The notes under the pieces are model-generated. The model saw only the letters and a list, made by a program, of their open reading frames with translations, was not told the DNA's origin and did not search any database. The translations under genes were made by a program, and so were the position numbers. Below are positions 31,876 through 39,917 of a DNA stretch of 64,000 nt, in pieces. The stretch spans positions 57,128-121,127 of the forward strand of contig JAFUES010000041.1 in assembly GCA_017470325.1 (NCBI GenBank), in the 5' to 3' direction. This DNA is from Oscillospiraceae bacterium. Lineage in GTDB: Bacteria; Bacillota_A; Clostridia; Oscillospirales; Oscillospiraceae. Within the stretch, counting starts at the first letter, position 1, and the number at the start of each line of letters is the position of its first letter.

Positions 31876-34800
31876 CTATCCTTCTATTTCGATCTCAAAG
31901 TCATAGGGCTGCCCGTCCAGACTGTGGAGGGCCTGCTCCATGCTATGGGAGATCTTGATGGTTCGCAGGTTTTCCAGAGACAGCAGCGGCGTCAGGTCCG
32001 TCACCTGGTCGCTGTAGGCAAAGTGCAGCTCCTGCAGCTCCGGGTGCTGCTGCACCAGCGCGGTCAGGGCATCATCGCCGTCGATGCGGCAGAAGATGAG
32101 ACTGATCTCCGCATCTGTGACCACGTCCTGCCACTGGGCAGAGTCATAACCGTTCACGTCCAGGGTGTCGATCCGCCGGATGGCAGCGAGGGGAGAGAAG
32201 TCCTCGATCCGGGTGTCGCCCAGGCCCAGCCAGATTCCGTTTTCTTCATAGGCGGCAGAGAAGTCGCAGCCTGCCAGCGGGGAGAGGTCACTGATCGCCG
32301 TGCTGCTCACATTCAGCTGGCGAAGCAGCGCCAGATTCTGTACGCCCTGGATCGACGAGATCCCGGTGTAGCGCAGTTCCAGCCCCTGCAGATCCTGCAG
32401 GGCGAAGGCGGCGGAGGCGTCGGCCAGCCCATAGCAGTGATCGACCTTCAGCCATTCCAGCTGTGAAAGGGCCTGGACGCCGTCCAGAGAACGCAGGGGC
32501 TGGGCGGCCAGAGTCAGATCCCGCAGACCGGTCAGGTTCTCAAAAAGGCTCAGATCCTCAATGCTGCCGGTGCCGACCGGGATCTCCTCGTCGGTCTGCC
32601 GGTCATAGAGAAGCACGCCCGGCCTGCCGTCCGTGATCTGATGCTCCCAGTCGTCCCAGATCTCATAGCGGTCGAGATCCACCAACTGATCGCCTGCGAT
32701 ACAGACGCACTCCACGCGCTTGAGCAGGGCCTTGGGCAGGGTGTTGAGTTCATCCAGACTCAGCAGCTCCACAGGACTGTCGTCGGCCTGCCAGCCGCTG
32801 TCGGGGTATTCCACGCGATAATCGAAGATGTAGCCCGCATCCACCAGCTCCTGGGCCTGCTCCGCCAGCTGCGGTGGAACGGTGAGGTGGTTGATCTGCA
32901 GCGGCCACAGCGGGGAGAGGTCACGGAGCTGATCCAGTCCGACCAGCTGCAGTTCTCTGTAGCTGCGCCCCGCGTCCAGTGCGTCCAGGAAATGAAGATC
33001 TTCCAGATCGACGATGCTTTCCAATCTGAGGGTATGGAAATGCAGTGAATCAAAAGCGGGCAGCGTATATTGACCTGTCAGCGACAGCTCGTCGAAGCTC
33101 ATCTCTTCGATGGTGCTCCAATCCGTCAGACGCACACAGTCCCAGATCTCCAATGTGCCCGCGCCATTGCGCCCCAGTCGGGTCAGGTTTTCGATCCCGG
33201 CCAGGCTGGTCAAATGCTGTTGCTGATCCAGCTGCAGGCGATCGATGCTCAGTGCCGGAAGGCCAGTCAGGTCGACCAGGTTTCCACGTACCAGACTCAG
33301 CGTTTTGTTGACCTGGGGCAGGGCGGCCAGATCCACATCCCGGCATTCATAGAGCATCAGCTCGTCAATGACGCAGTTTTCCAGATAGGGCTCTACGGCG
33401 GCATAATTGCCGTTGGCGGGGTTGACATGCAGATACGCATAATGGGGAACGGCGGCCAGACCGGAATAGTCTCCGATATCCCCGGCAAAGCCCAGCTTCA
33501 GATCTCGCCGGTCGGCGAAGCTCTCCAGAAAATCCAGGTTATACAGGCTGCAGCTGTAAAGATGAATGTCGTTTAAATTCGATAAGCCGCGCAGGAAAGA
33601 GGCATCCCGCAATGCGGTGGGATTCCCGTCGCAGTGGATCATGATGCTGATCAGGCTCTCGCAGCCTGCAATGGGGGCATAGTCGGTCAAGCGATCACAG
33701 TATTCGATCTGCAGCTGCGTCAATTCTCCCTGGCTTTGCAGCACCGAAACATCCCGCAGCCTGTCCAGATTATCCAGGTACAGGCGTTTGAGATGGCGGC
33801 AGCCATCCAGAAAAGACAGATCCTGTACCGGCATGTAGCTCAAGGAGACCTCGATCAGTTTTTCGCAGTCCCCAAGAGAAGCGATCCCGCCGCCAGCCAG
33901 ACCGCCGGCATTTTCCAGTGTGAGCCAGGCCAGTGCCGGGGGACAGAAGCCGGACAGATCCGCAGCTTCACCGCCATATAGATCCAGATTGACCCTTTCC
34001 AGCCGCGTGCAGTCCGTCAGCGGGCTATAGTCTGTGATCGGGCAGCGGTGCTGTTCATAGTTCATGATCCGCGCGCCCCGCAGCCATTCCAGGTCGCTGA
34101 TGCTGCAGTCGGAAAGATACACGTCTTCCAATACGGTCAAGCCGCTCAAATCCGGCAGCAGCGCCGCGTCCGTGTCCACCAGCACCAGGTCCAGACGCTT
34201 GAGGGCGCGCATCAGGCCCAGAAAGCGCAGGTCCTCGTATTGCGTCAGCCGGTACTCATGGCCGTCCTCCCGGTCGTACCAATGAGGGCTGCCCTCCCAG
34301 GTGTCATAGGAAAACTCATCCTTTCCCGGCCAACCGGGTCTGATCTCGTTATTGAATTCGGTATAGGTGTAATAGAAAAAGCGGTCGCCTACGATGGCTA
34401 CCGAGCCGATGTCTTCCAACTCCTCCAGCGTCAAACCCGCCGGGAGAACGATGGGCTCGTCACCCATGACCGGTGCCGCCTCTCCACCGGCGCGGCTGCC
34501 CCGCCAGATCAGCAGGCCAACCACCGCAAGCAGCAGCACGCCCGCCACGCTGAGGACCAGGGGCAGGCGGCTTTTCTTTTGGGGCAGGGCGGCGAGGATC
34601 CGCTCCGCCACCAAGGCCGCATCCCGCTGGGCGGCGGGGATGATGTTGCGGGCATACAGGGCGTTTTTGATGGCGCCCGGCATTTCCGCTTCATCCAGCT
34701 GCAGGGGCAGCACGTTTTCCGTGCCCGCGCCCAGCAGGCCCAGCAGCCGCTCCACGGCGGCCTCGTCGGCGTAGAAGTGCTCCGACAGACCCACCAGCAC

Positions 34801-34932
34801 GATGTCGTCTGCTCCGGGGCTGCCCGTAGCCTCCGATACCCGCAGGCCCTTTGCCTGCAGGGCCTCCCGGACCGGGGCCAGCAGCGCCCGATCCGACTCC
34901 GTAAACAGTACGCGCAATTTGTGATTGCTCAT
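31876..34932 (-). CDS. TIR-like, single-TM, giant leucine-rich-repeat protein
   Basis: 1018 residues. Residues 5-118 resemble a reduced TIR fold (LRVLFTESDRALLAPVREAL, then DDIVLVGLSEHFY and AVERLL), lacking a classical BB loop. Glu61 might occupy the catalytic position. TM helix at 123-143. From about 230 to 1010 there are some 25-30 leucine-rich repeats of irregular 20-24-residue length (LTVLEDVYLSDCSISDLEWL type), interrupted by short inserts. Topology places the LRR solenoid on the far side of the membrane from the TIR-like domain. LRRs normally bind proteins, so this may be the sensing arm of the operon. No LPXTG or export signal other than the TM. Confidence 0.78.
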   Translation of the reverse strand: MSNHKLRVLFTESDRALLAPVREALQAKGLRVSEATGSPGADDIVLVGLSEHFYADEAAVERLLGLLGAGTENVLPLQLDEAEMPGAIKNALYARNIIPAAQRDAALVAERILAALPQKKSRLPLVLSVAGVLLLAVVGLLIWRGSRAGGEAAPVMGDEPIVLPAGLTLEELEDIGSVAIVGDRFFYYTYTEFNNEIRPGWPGKDEFSYDTWEGSPHWYDREDGHEYRLTQYEDLRFLGLMRALKRLDLVLVDTDAALLPDLSGLTVLEDVYLSDCSISDLEWLRGARIMNYEQHRCPITDYSPLTDCTRLERVNLDLYGGEAADLSGFCPPALAWLTLENAGGLAGGGIASLGDCEKLIEVSLSYMPVQDLSFLDGCRHLKRLYLDNLDRLRDVSVLQSQGELTQLQIEYCDRLTDYAPIAGCESLISIMIHCDGNPTALRDASFLRGLSNLNDIHLYSCSLYNLDFLESFADRRDLKLGFAGDIGDYSGLAAVPHYAYLHVNPANGNYAAVEPYLENCVIDELMLYECRDVDLAALPQVNKTLSLVRGNLVDLTGLPALSIDRLQLDQQQHLTSLAGIENLTRLGRNGAGTLEIWDCVRLTDWSTIEEMSFDELSLTGQYTLPAFDSLHFHTLRLESIVDLEDLHFLDALDAGRSYRELQLVGLDQLRDLSPLWPLQINHLTVPPQLAEQAQELVDAGYIFDYRVEYPDSGWQADDSPVELLSLDELNTLPKALLKRVECVCIAGDQLVDLDRYEIWDDWEHQITDGRPGVLLYDRQTDEEIPVGTGSIEDLSLFENLTGLRDLTLAAQPLRSLDGVQALSQLEWLKVDHCYGLADASAAFALQDLQGLELRYTGISSIQGVQNLALLRQLNVSSTAISDLSPLAGCDFSAAYEENGIWLGLGDTRIEDFSPLAAIRRIDTLDVNGYDSAQWQDVVTDAEISLIFCRIDGDDALTALVQQHPELQELHFAYSDQVTDLTPLLSLENLRTIKISHSMEQALHSLDGQPYDFEIEIEG

Positions 34933-34957
34933 GACACGGCCCTCCCTGCGGGATGTC

Positions 34958-36118
34958 TCAGTTCACCAGGACTACGACAAAGGACGCGCTGTCATTCCAG
35001 CGCAGCGGAAGCATCTCCCGGCTGACCGTCACAGTCTTCAAGCCGGGCAGGGCTTCCAGGGGTCTCAGATCTTGAATTTGCGTATGTTCCAAATGCAGGA
35101 TCTCCAAACTGGGCAGCTCCTGCAGATCGTTGACGGTTCCCACGCTGCTGCCCGCGAGACTCAGCTCCCGCAGCAGCGTATGTCCGCTCAGGGCGGAGAG
35201 GTCTCCCAGGGGCTGACAGATCAGGTCCAGCCGCTCCAGGCCCACCGCGCTTTCCAGCAGGCTCAGGTCCGAGACCTGCCCCTGGATGACCGGCGCGCCG
35301 TTGACCCGGCAGACGCCGTCGGCGGTGAAGGCCACGTTATCCAGACTGTCCGTGACCATGTTCCCGCAGAAGTACAATTCCCGGACCTCTGCCAGCTGCC
35401 AGCGGTAAAGCTCGCCGCCGGGCGTGTCCAGCGCCCTGCGGATGGCTCGCTCCTGCTGGCTGTCGGGGAAGCTGACGGCGAAGAATCGCTCCGCCCCGCC
35501 CAGCTCCACTGTCAGCGCCGGGGTGGGGATGGGAGTCGGTTCCGCGGCCTCGACCGGGAGCTCCCGCCGGGGCAGGGGATCCCAGCGGCCGCTGGCCAGC
35601 GCGCCCAGCACGCCCGCCGCCGCCAGAAAGAACAGCAGGGAGGCGGCAAAGCCCAGTGCCCGCCAGGAGATTTTCTCCGTCCATTTATGGTGGAAGCGGC
35701 GGGGGAGAAAGCCGGAGCGCAGGATCGCCTCGGCCCGCTCCGCCGGCGTGTCCAGCAGGGGGATCTCAGGCGTACCGTCCAGCAGCTCATGCCATTCCTC
35801 CCGGAGGGGTACGTCCTCCAGACGGATCACCAGGATGGGCTTGTTCTGGCGTACGGCGGTGCGCATCTCGCTGAAGCAGTTGGGCGACTCCATGGCCCGG
35901 TCCGACAGGAAGAACAGTACCCGCTCACAGCTCTGCATATGCTGGGCGATGTTTGCGGGCCAGTCGCTGCCGGCGGGGATGCCCTCATCATACCACAGCC
36001 GCCAGCCCTTGTCATGCAGGATGCGGATGGTGTCCACCACCGCATCGGACTGCTTGTGGGCGTAACTGACAAAGAAAAAGGGGCGGGCGCCCTCATAGGG
36101 CTTGAAGAAGCTGCTCAT
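34958..36118 (-). CDS. TIR-domain, single-TM, LRR protein with intact catalytic Glu
   Basis: 386 residues. TIR domain at 12-140: FFFVSYAHKQSD (box 1), KGWRLWYDEGIPAGSDW (BB-loop region), VLFFLSDRAMESPNCFSEM with Glu84 at the NADase catalytic position, and KPILVIRLEDV. TM helix at 152-176, Pro-rich linker, then about six LRRs (230-370: LERLDLICQPLGDLSAL). Of the three TIR proteins here this is the one most likely to cleave NAD. Its ATG overlaps the stop of the upstream gene by 4 bases (ATGA), showing translational coupling. Domain order TIR-TM-LRR is unusual. Confidence 0.85.
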   Translation of the reverse strand: MSSFFKPYEGARPFFFVSYAHKQSDAVVDTIRILHDKGWRLWYDEGIPAGSDWPANIAQHMQSCERVLFFLSDRAMESPNCFSEMRTAVRQNKPILVIRLEDVPLREEWHELLDGTPEIPLLDTPAERAEAILRSGFLPRRFHHKWTEKISWRALGFAASLLFFLAAAGVLGALASGRWDPLPRRELPVEAAEPTPIPTPALTVELGGAERFFAVSFPDSQQERAIRRALDTPGGELYRWQLAEVRELYFCGNMVTDSLDNVAFTADGVCRVNGAPVIQGQVSDLSLLESAVGLERLDLICQPLGDLSALSGHTLLRELSLAGSSVGTVNDLQELPSLEILHLEHTQIQDLRPLEALPGLKTVTVSREMLPLRWNDSASFVVVLVN

Positions 36119-36942
36119 GCACCCTCACCCCCGCTCAGCTCGATGGTGTATTCCCCATCGGGCAGGGACACCGCCTCCTGCAGCACCTGTTGGGGCAGAC
36201 GGATCCGCTCCAGCGCGGGCAGTTGGGACAGCTCATCCCAGCTCTCCGGCAGGGCGTCCAGCTCCAGGATACGGAGCGCCTCCGCCAGCTCTTCGGTGAT
36301 AGCGTCTCCGCCTGCGGCCTGACGCAGGGCGGAGCGGATCACCGGGTCATGGAACTGCAGCTCGTCCTGGGGAGCGCCCCGGAACCAGCCCAGATAGCGA
36401 AAGCCCAGGAAGGAGACCAGAAGCAGCACGGCTGCCAGCAGGGAGAAGATTTGGGTCAGCTTTCCGAAAAGGTCCTTGTCCCGGATCTGCATGGGCTGGC
36501 CCAGGATCTCCTGGGAGAAGCCGTCCGCGTGGATCACGGCGTCCTCCAGGGCCCCGGCGCTTTGGAGTTTGTACAGGGGGATGTGGGGGATGTCCTCCCG
36601 CAGACCCATGGAGAGCCGCCGGTCCTGGCCGTCGGGGTCCAGGCACAGGAGCTTCCGGTCATATTTCTGGTTGACGAGGATGTTGCTCTTGACGTCCTTG
36701 TCGGCGCAGGCTGCGTCCGTCAGATAAATCAGCGTCAGCTCTGCCCCGCCGGAGCGACTCTGACGGCGCAGCAGCTCCGAGGCACTGCCCGCCGGGCCGC
36801 TGCTGTACCAGACCCGGCAGCCGCGCTCCAGCAGCGGACGCAGGATCTTCCAGGCCCCGGCGCTGTCCGCCTGGGCAAAGGCAAGATACAGATAGGGCTC
36901 CTCCCCCTCGTAGGGGGGATAGCGTTTCATCCAGTCTTTCAT
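36115..36942 (-). CDS. TIR-like single-TM protein, probable pseudo-TIR
   Basis: 275 residues. Residues 14-125 follow the TIR layout (YLYLAFAQADSAGAWKILRP, RGCRVWYSS, LTLIYLTDAACADKDVKSNI, KLLCLD), but the position of the catalytic Glu is occupied by Ser/Asn in DVKSNILVN. It may therefore be a scaffold or regulatory partner instead of an enzyme. TM helix at 163-185. The C-terminal 85 residues contain at most one LRR-like segment (LPALERIRLP). It starts 14 bases after the HD-RyR gene stop and overlaps the next gene by 4 bases. Confidence 0.7.
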   Translation of the reverse strand: MKDWMKRYPPYEGEEPYLYLAFAQADSAGAWKILRPLLERGCRVWYSSGPAGSASELLRRQSRSGGAELTLIYLTDAACADKDVKSNILVNQKYDRKLLCLDPDGQDRRLSMGLREDIPHIPLYKLQSAGALEDAVIHADGFSQEILGQPMQIRDKDLFGKLTQIFSLLAAVLLLVSFLGFRYLGWFRGAPQDELQFHDPVIRSALRQAAGGDAITEELAEALRILELDALPESWDELSQLPALERIRLPQQVLQEAVSLPDGEYTIELSGGEGA

Positions 36943-36956
36943 GGTGATGTTCCTGA

Positions 36957-38999
36957 TTACAGATGATAGATCCGCAGGCCGTCGAACTTTTTCAGCAGCT
37001 TCAGCATGCTGGTGAAGGGCTTCCAGTCCTTACCCTGATCCTCCTCCGATAAGGTGAGGTAGTGGGCGTGGATATCCTCGGCGCTGACTTCACCGTCCAT
37101 GGTCAGCGCGTGGCAGCGCAGCTGCTCCCGCAGGGCGGCGCGCGCCTCGGGCGTATCCTCAACCAGCGGCAGCTTGGAATAGGCATTGCTGTGGCGCCAG
37201 CCCATGGCTTGGTGCTCCCGGACCCAACGCTCATGCTCCATGGGGGCGAATATCGCCGTCTGCTCCGGGGTGAAGGCGGTGACCATGGGAAAGTCCACAG
37301 GCCGGTCTGTGTAAAAGCAGTCCAGGGCGTTCAGATAGCGGCTGAAATTTTTGGCTCGGTTGATATTGGACAGCTGATATTCCAGGGACAGCCCCGCAAA
37401 TTTGTCCTCCAACGCTTTTACTGTGGTTTCCGTCGGCATGTTTCGTCCATGCAGGGCCACAGCGAAATCATACAGGTGCAGGAAATTGCTGCCGGAGAGA
37501 TAGGTGTGCTTGCTCCTGCGATTGGCCTGGCGGATCCCCGGCTCAATATGCAGGGGGCAGCTGCGGGTGTCTACGATCTTTTCGATATCGACGGTGAAGC
37601 GCTGCTCCTTTTCGGCCATGTCGCTGTAGGCCTTGAGCCGTGGGGGATCGCCTTCTTCGCCGCCCGCTTCCCAATCCCGGTACTGCTCCTGGAAGGCGTG
37701 GATCTTCTCCTGCTCCTCCTGGTCGTAGTAGTAGGTGGCGGTGATGGCGCCGCCGCTGAAATCGAAGTCCGCAGCCATGGGGTGCAGTTCCGTGCGGGAG
37801 TTGCGCCCGTAGGCGGTCCGGTCCCAGCACTGCAGCTCATCGCAGAGCATCAGCAACCAGGCCAGCGGGTGCAGCACGGCGCGCAGCGGCGCTTTCCGCT
37901 TCTCGGCGTCCTTGTAAAAGGCGATGGAGAACTTGTACAGGCTGTTGTGCAGAAGGATCGCCGACAGCGCATCCACATGCATACGGGTCAGACTTTCGGC
38001 GCCCAACTCCTCCACCAGCTCCTGATAGAGACGGGAGGCGCTGAAAAAGGCGTGGTCCATAAAATACCCGAAGCGGTCCGGCGCCACCGGTTTCCAGTTG
38101 ATCACGGAGCGCAGATAGGTCTCCGAGAAGCCGTAGGCCTTGCCCAGCTCGTTGGCGATATCGTGGGCCAGCAGTTCACCGACGGTCTCAAAGTGCTGCC
38201 CGTACAGGGTCTCAAAGTGGACCTTGCCAACCTCGTCCAGGGCGGTCAGCGGCTCCACATCGTGGTAGGCCAGATACAGACTGCCCTTGCCGCGCTCCTG
38301 ATTGTCCACCTCGAAATAGCTCATCAACTGCTCAAAGGGCAGCTCGAAGGGGTAGCCGATGTCGTGGAACAGGGCGGTCAGGCCCCAGTATTCCAGAAAA
38401 AGATTGGCGGCCTCACAGGCCTTCGGGGACTGCTCCTCTCCGGCGGGCAGCCGGTAGAAGCGGCGGAAGGTCTCCCGATAGGCGGCGTTGGTCTCATAGA
38501 TAGCCAGGCCCAGAGCAAACACATAGACCGAGTGGGAATAGTGGTCCCGGTGCTTCATCAGCAGGGAGCTGCCGTTGGCCTCATATTCCGACAGAAGCTC
38601 CACCATCCGCTTGGACCTGCCGTAACGGCCCAGGAACATCTCCAGATAGCAATAATAGACCGTGTAGGCGTCCTCTGCCACACCGGAGTCGATAAAGGTC
38701 TCCAGCGCTTTTTCCAGGCAGAGCCGATTCAGGTCCATCTCCATGTTGTAGGGGATCTGCCCCGGGACGAGACTCTTCCCCTGGTATTTGCCTGTGCGTT
38801 GCTCCTCAGCCTGGATCTGGGCGTTGAAAAGCAATCCCTCGCAGCGCTCATGGAGAAAACGCAGCGCGGCGGATTTCAGGTCGTTCGGATTCTGCTCATT
38901 CTGATACAACGGCGGCTGCATGGGCCCCAGATCCGCACCGAAGCGTTTTTCATTTTCCCTGCGCATGGTTTCGATCGCCGTATAGGCCATTCGTCTCAC
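36957..38999 (-). CDS. HD-domain phosphohydrolase with C-terminal RyR-like domain (first gene of TIR operon)
   Basis: 680 residues, cytosolic. The central domain shows HD-superfamily features: His153/His156 in RDHYSHSVYVFALG, the HD dyad at 212-213 (LTALFHDIGYPFE) and a later DHAFFSASRLYQELV helix; these would coordinate one or two metals for phosphodiester or phosphate hydrolysis. The last 97 residues resemble the ryanodine-receptor RyR repeat as found in bacteria: MEHERWVREHQAMGW (587-601), then LSEEDQGKDW and a terminal helix. Bacterial RyR domains occur with SLOG, TIR and other nucleotide-signalling modules. Inferred role: sense or degrade the signal nucleotide. Promoter and operator lie directly upstream. 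Confidence 0.78.
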   Translation of the reverse strand: MRRMAYTAIETMRRENEKRFGADLGPMQPPLYQNEQNPNDLKSAALRFLHERCEGLLFNAQIQAEEQRTGKYQGKSLVPGQIPYNMEMDLNRLCLEKALETFIDSGVAEDAYTVYYCYLEMFLGRYGRSKRMVELLSEYEANGSSLLMKHRDHYSHSVYVFALGLAIYETNAAYRETFRRFYRLPAGEEQSPKACEAANLFLEYWGLTALFHDIGYPFELPFEQLMSYFEVDNQERGKGSLYLAYHDVEPLTALDEVGKVHFETLYGQHFETVGELLAHDIANELGKAYGFSETYLRSVINWKPVAPDRFGYFMDHAFFSASRLYQELVEELGAESLTRMHVDALSAILLHNSLYKFSIAFYKDAEKRKAPLRAVLHPLAWLLMLCDELQCWDRTAYGRNSRTELHPMAADFDFSGGAITATYYYDQEEQEKIHAFQEQYRDWEAGGEEGDPPRLKAYSDMAEKEQRFTVDIEKIVDTRSCPLHIEPGIRQANRRSKHTYLSGSNFLHLYDFAVALHGRNMPTETTVKALEDKFAGLSLEYQLSNINRAKNFSRYLNALDCFYTDRPVDFPMVTAFTPEQTAIFAPMEHERWVREHQAMGWRHSNAYSKLPLVEDTPEARAALREQLRCHALTMDGEVSAEDIHAHYLTLSEEDQGKDWKPFTSMLKLLKKFDGLRIYHL

Positions 39000-39015
39000 G
39001 CTCCCTCATAGGTTG

Positions 39016-39070
39016 CTGTTTGAAACAGTATACAATAGTTAACAAATCTTGGCAACAACCTTTGCAACAA
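39016..39070 (-). promoter_or_regulatory. Candidate operators of the TIR operon
   Basis: Two features frame the promoter. The palindrome CTGTTTGAAACAG (39016-39028) lies at the transcription start. Two tandem 11-mers one base apart, CTTGGCAACAA (39048-39058) and CTTTGCAACAA (39060-39070), differ at one position and overlap the -35 box. This is the layout of a repressor or activator site; no regulator gene is identified. Confidence 0.5.
39027..39055 (-). promoter_or_regulatory. Promoter of the TIR/RyR/SLOG operon
   Basis: Minus-strand TTGCCA (39050-39055), exactly 17 bases, TATACT (39027-39032), about 27 bases before the first start codon. All five genes downstream are spaced by at most 25 bases. 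Confidence 0.8.
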
Positions 39071-39089
39071 TGCTTTTCCTCTGAGAAAA

Positions 39090-39128
39090 GCGCAGCCCCG
39101 GGGATTTTGAGAGATCCCGGAACTGCGC
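39090..39128. repeat. Imperfect inverted repeat between divergent promoters
   Basis: GCGCAG...CCGGGGAT pairs with ATCCCGG...CTGCGC around an 8-base loop. It lies between the TIR-operon promoter and the cyclophilin promoter; it is possibly an insulator-like terminator, with T4 on the minus side. Confidence 0.5.
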
Positions 39129-39130
39129 GA

Positions 39131-39159
39131 TTGGCTTGATTTTTTTACAGACATATGAT
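39131..39159 (+). promoter_or_regulatory. Promoter of cyclophilin gene
   Basis: TTGGCT (39131-39136), 17 bases, TATGAT (39154-39159). Confidence 0.6.
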
Positions 39160-39242
39160 AGCATGAAATCGCAGAGAGGACGGCGTTCCTCCCTGCGCTG
39201 AACATGGACTTGAATCGATCATAAGAACAGGAGAACATGAAG

Positions 39243-39854
39243 ATGAAAAAGACGCTTTGCATTTTGATGTCGCTTGTGATGCTGCTGGCCCTGTGTGCCT
39301 GCGGCAGCAAGACCGAGGCCCCGGCTCCGGCACAGCCCGCGGAGGTGACGCCCCTGACCGGACTGCATCACGCGGAGATCACCATAAAGGATTACGGCAC
39401 CATCAAAGTGGAACTGGACGGGGATGTGGCGCCTATCTCAGTGGCAAACTTTGTGAATTTGGCCAAGGATGGCTTTTATGACGGCCTGACCTTCCACCGG
39501 ATCATCGACGGCTTTATGATCCAGGGCGGCGACCCCTTGGGCACCGGCTTCGGCGGTTCGGGCACGACGATCAAGGGCGAGTTTGCCGAGAACGGCGTGG
39601 AAAATTCCATCAGCCATGTAAAGGGAGTGATCTCCATGGCCCGTGGTGATGAGCTTGACAGCGCCAGCTCCCAGTTCTTTATCACCGTGGCGGACTCCAC
39701 CTTCCTGGACGGGCACTACGCCGCATTTGGCCATGTGACTGAGGGTATGGAGGTTGCCGACCAGATCGCGAAGGACGCCAAGCCCACAGACAACAACGGC
39801 ACCATCCCTGCGGATGCCCAGCCTGTGATCGAGAGCATCGTCATCGTCGACTGA
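39243..39854 (+). CDS. Peptidyl-prolyl isomerase lipoprotein (cyclophilin type)
   Basis: 203 residues from the ATG at 39243; an ATG at 39237 is only 3 bases from AGGAG and less likely. The lipoprotein signal ends at LCAC, so the protein is tethered outside the membrane. The cyclophilin domain (about 45-200) has FHRIIDGFMIQGGDP with the catalytic Arg, and SASSQFFI. Glu/Asp-rich Clostridia-type cyclophilins lack the Trp of the cyclosporin site, as here. It accelerates proline isomerisation in exported proteins. Divergent from the TIR operon. Confidence 0.92.
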   Translation: MKKTLCILMSLVMLLALCACGSKTEAPAPAQPAEVTPLTGLHHAEITIKDYGTIKVELDGDVAPISVANFVNLAKDGFYDGLTFHRIIDGFMIQGGDPLGTGFGGSGTTIKGEFAENGVENSISHVKGVISMARGDELDSASSQFFITVADSTFLDGHYAAFGHVTEGMEVADQIAKDAKPTDNNGTIPADAQPVIESIVIVD

Positions 39855-39876
39855 GGCTGACGCCCCAGAACGCGAC

Positions 39877-39914
39877 AGCCGCCGGAAGCTTTTGCTTCCG
39901 GCGGCTGTTTTTTT
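39877..39914. terminator. Bidirectional terminator, cyclophilin / beta-helix lipoprotein
   Basis: 13-bp perfect stem (AGCCGCCGGAAGC / GCTTCCGGCGGCT, TTTT loop) followed by GTTTTTTTG on the plus strand; the convergent gene ends just beyond it. Confidence 0.9.
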
Positions 39915-39917
39915 GCT

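Noticed and set aside
30267..38999. TIR operon as a recently acquired genomic island
   Set aside because: GC content and codon use look like the neighbours, and there is no integrase, tRNA or direct repeat at its edges.
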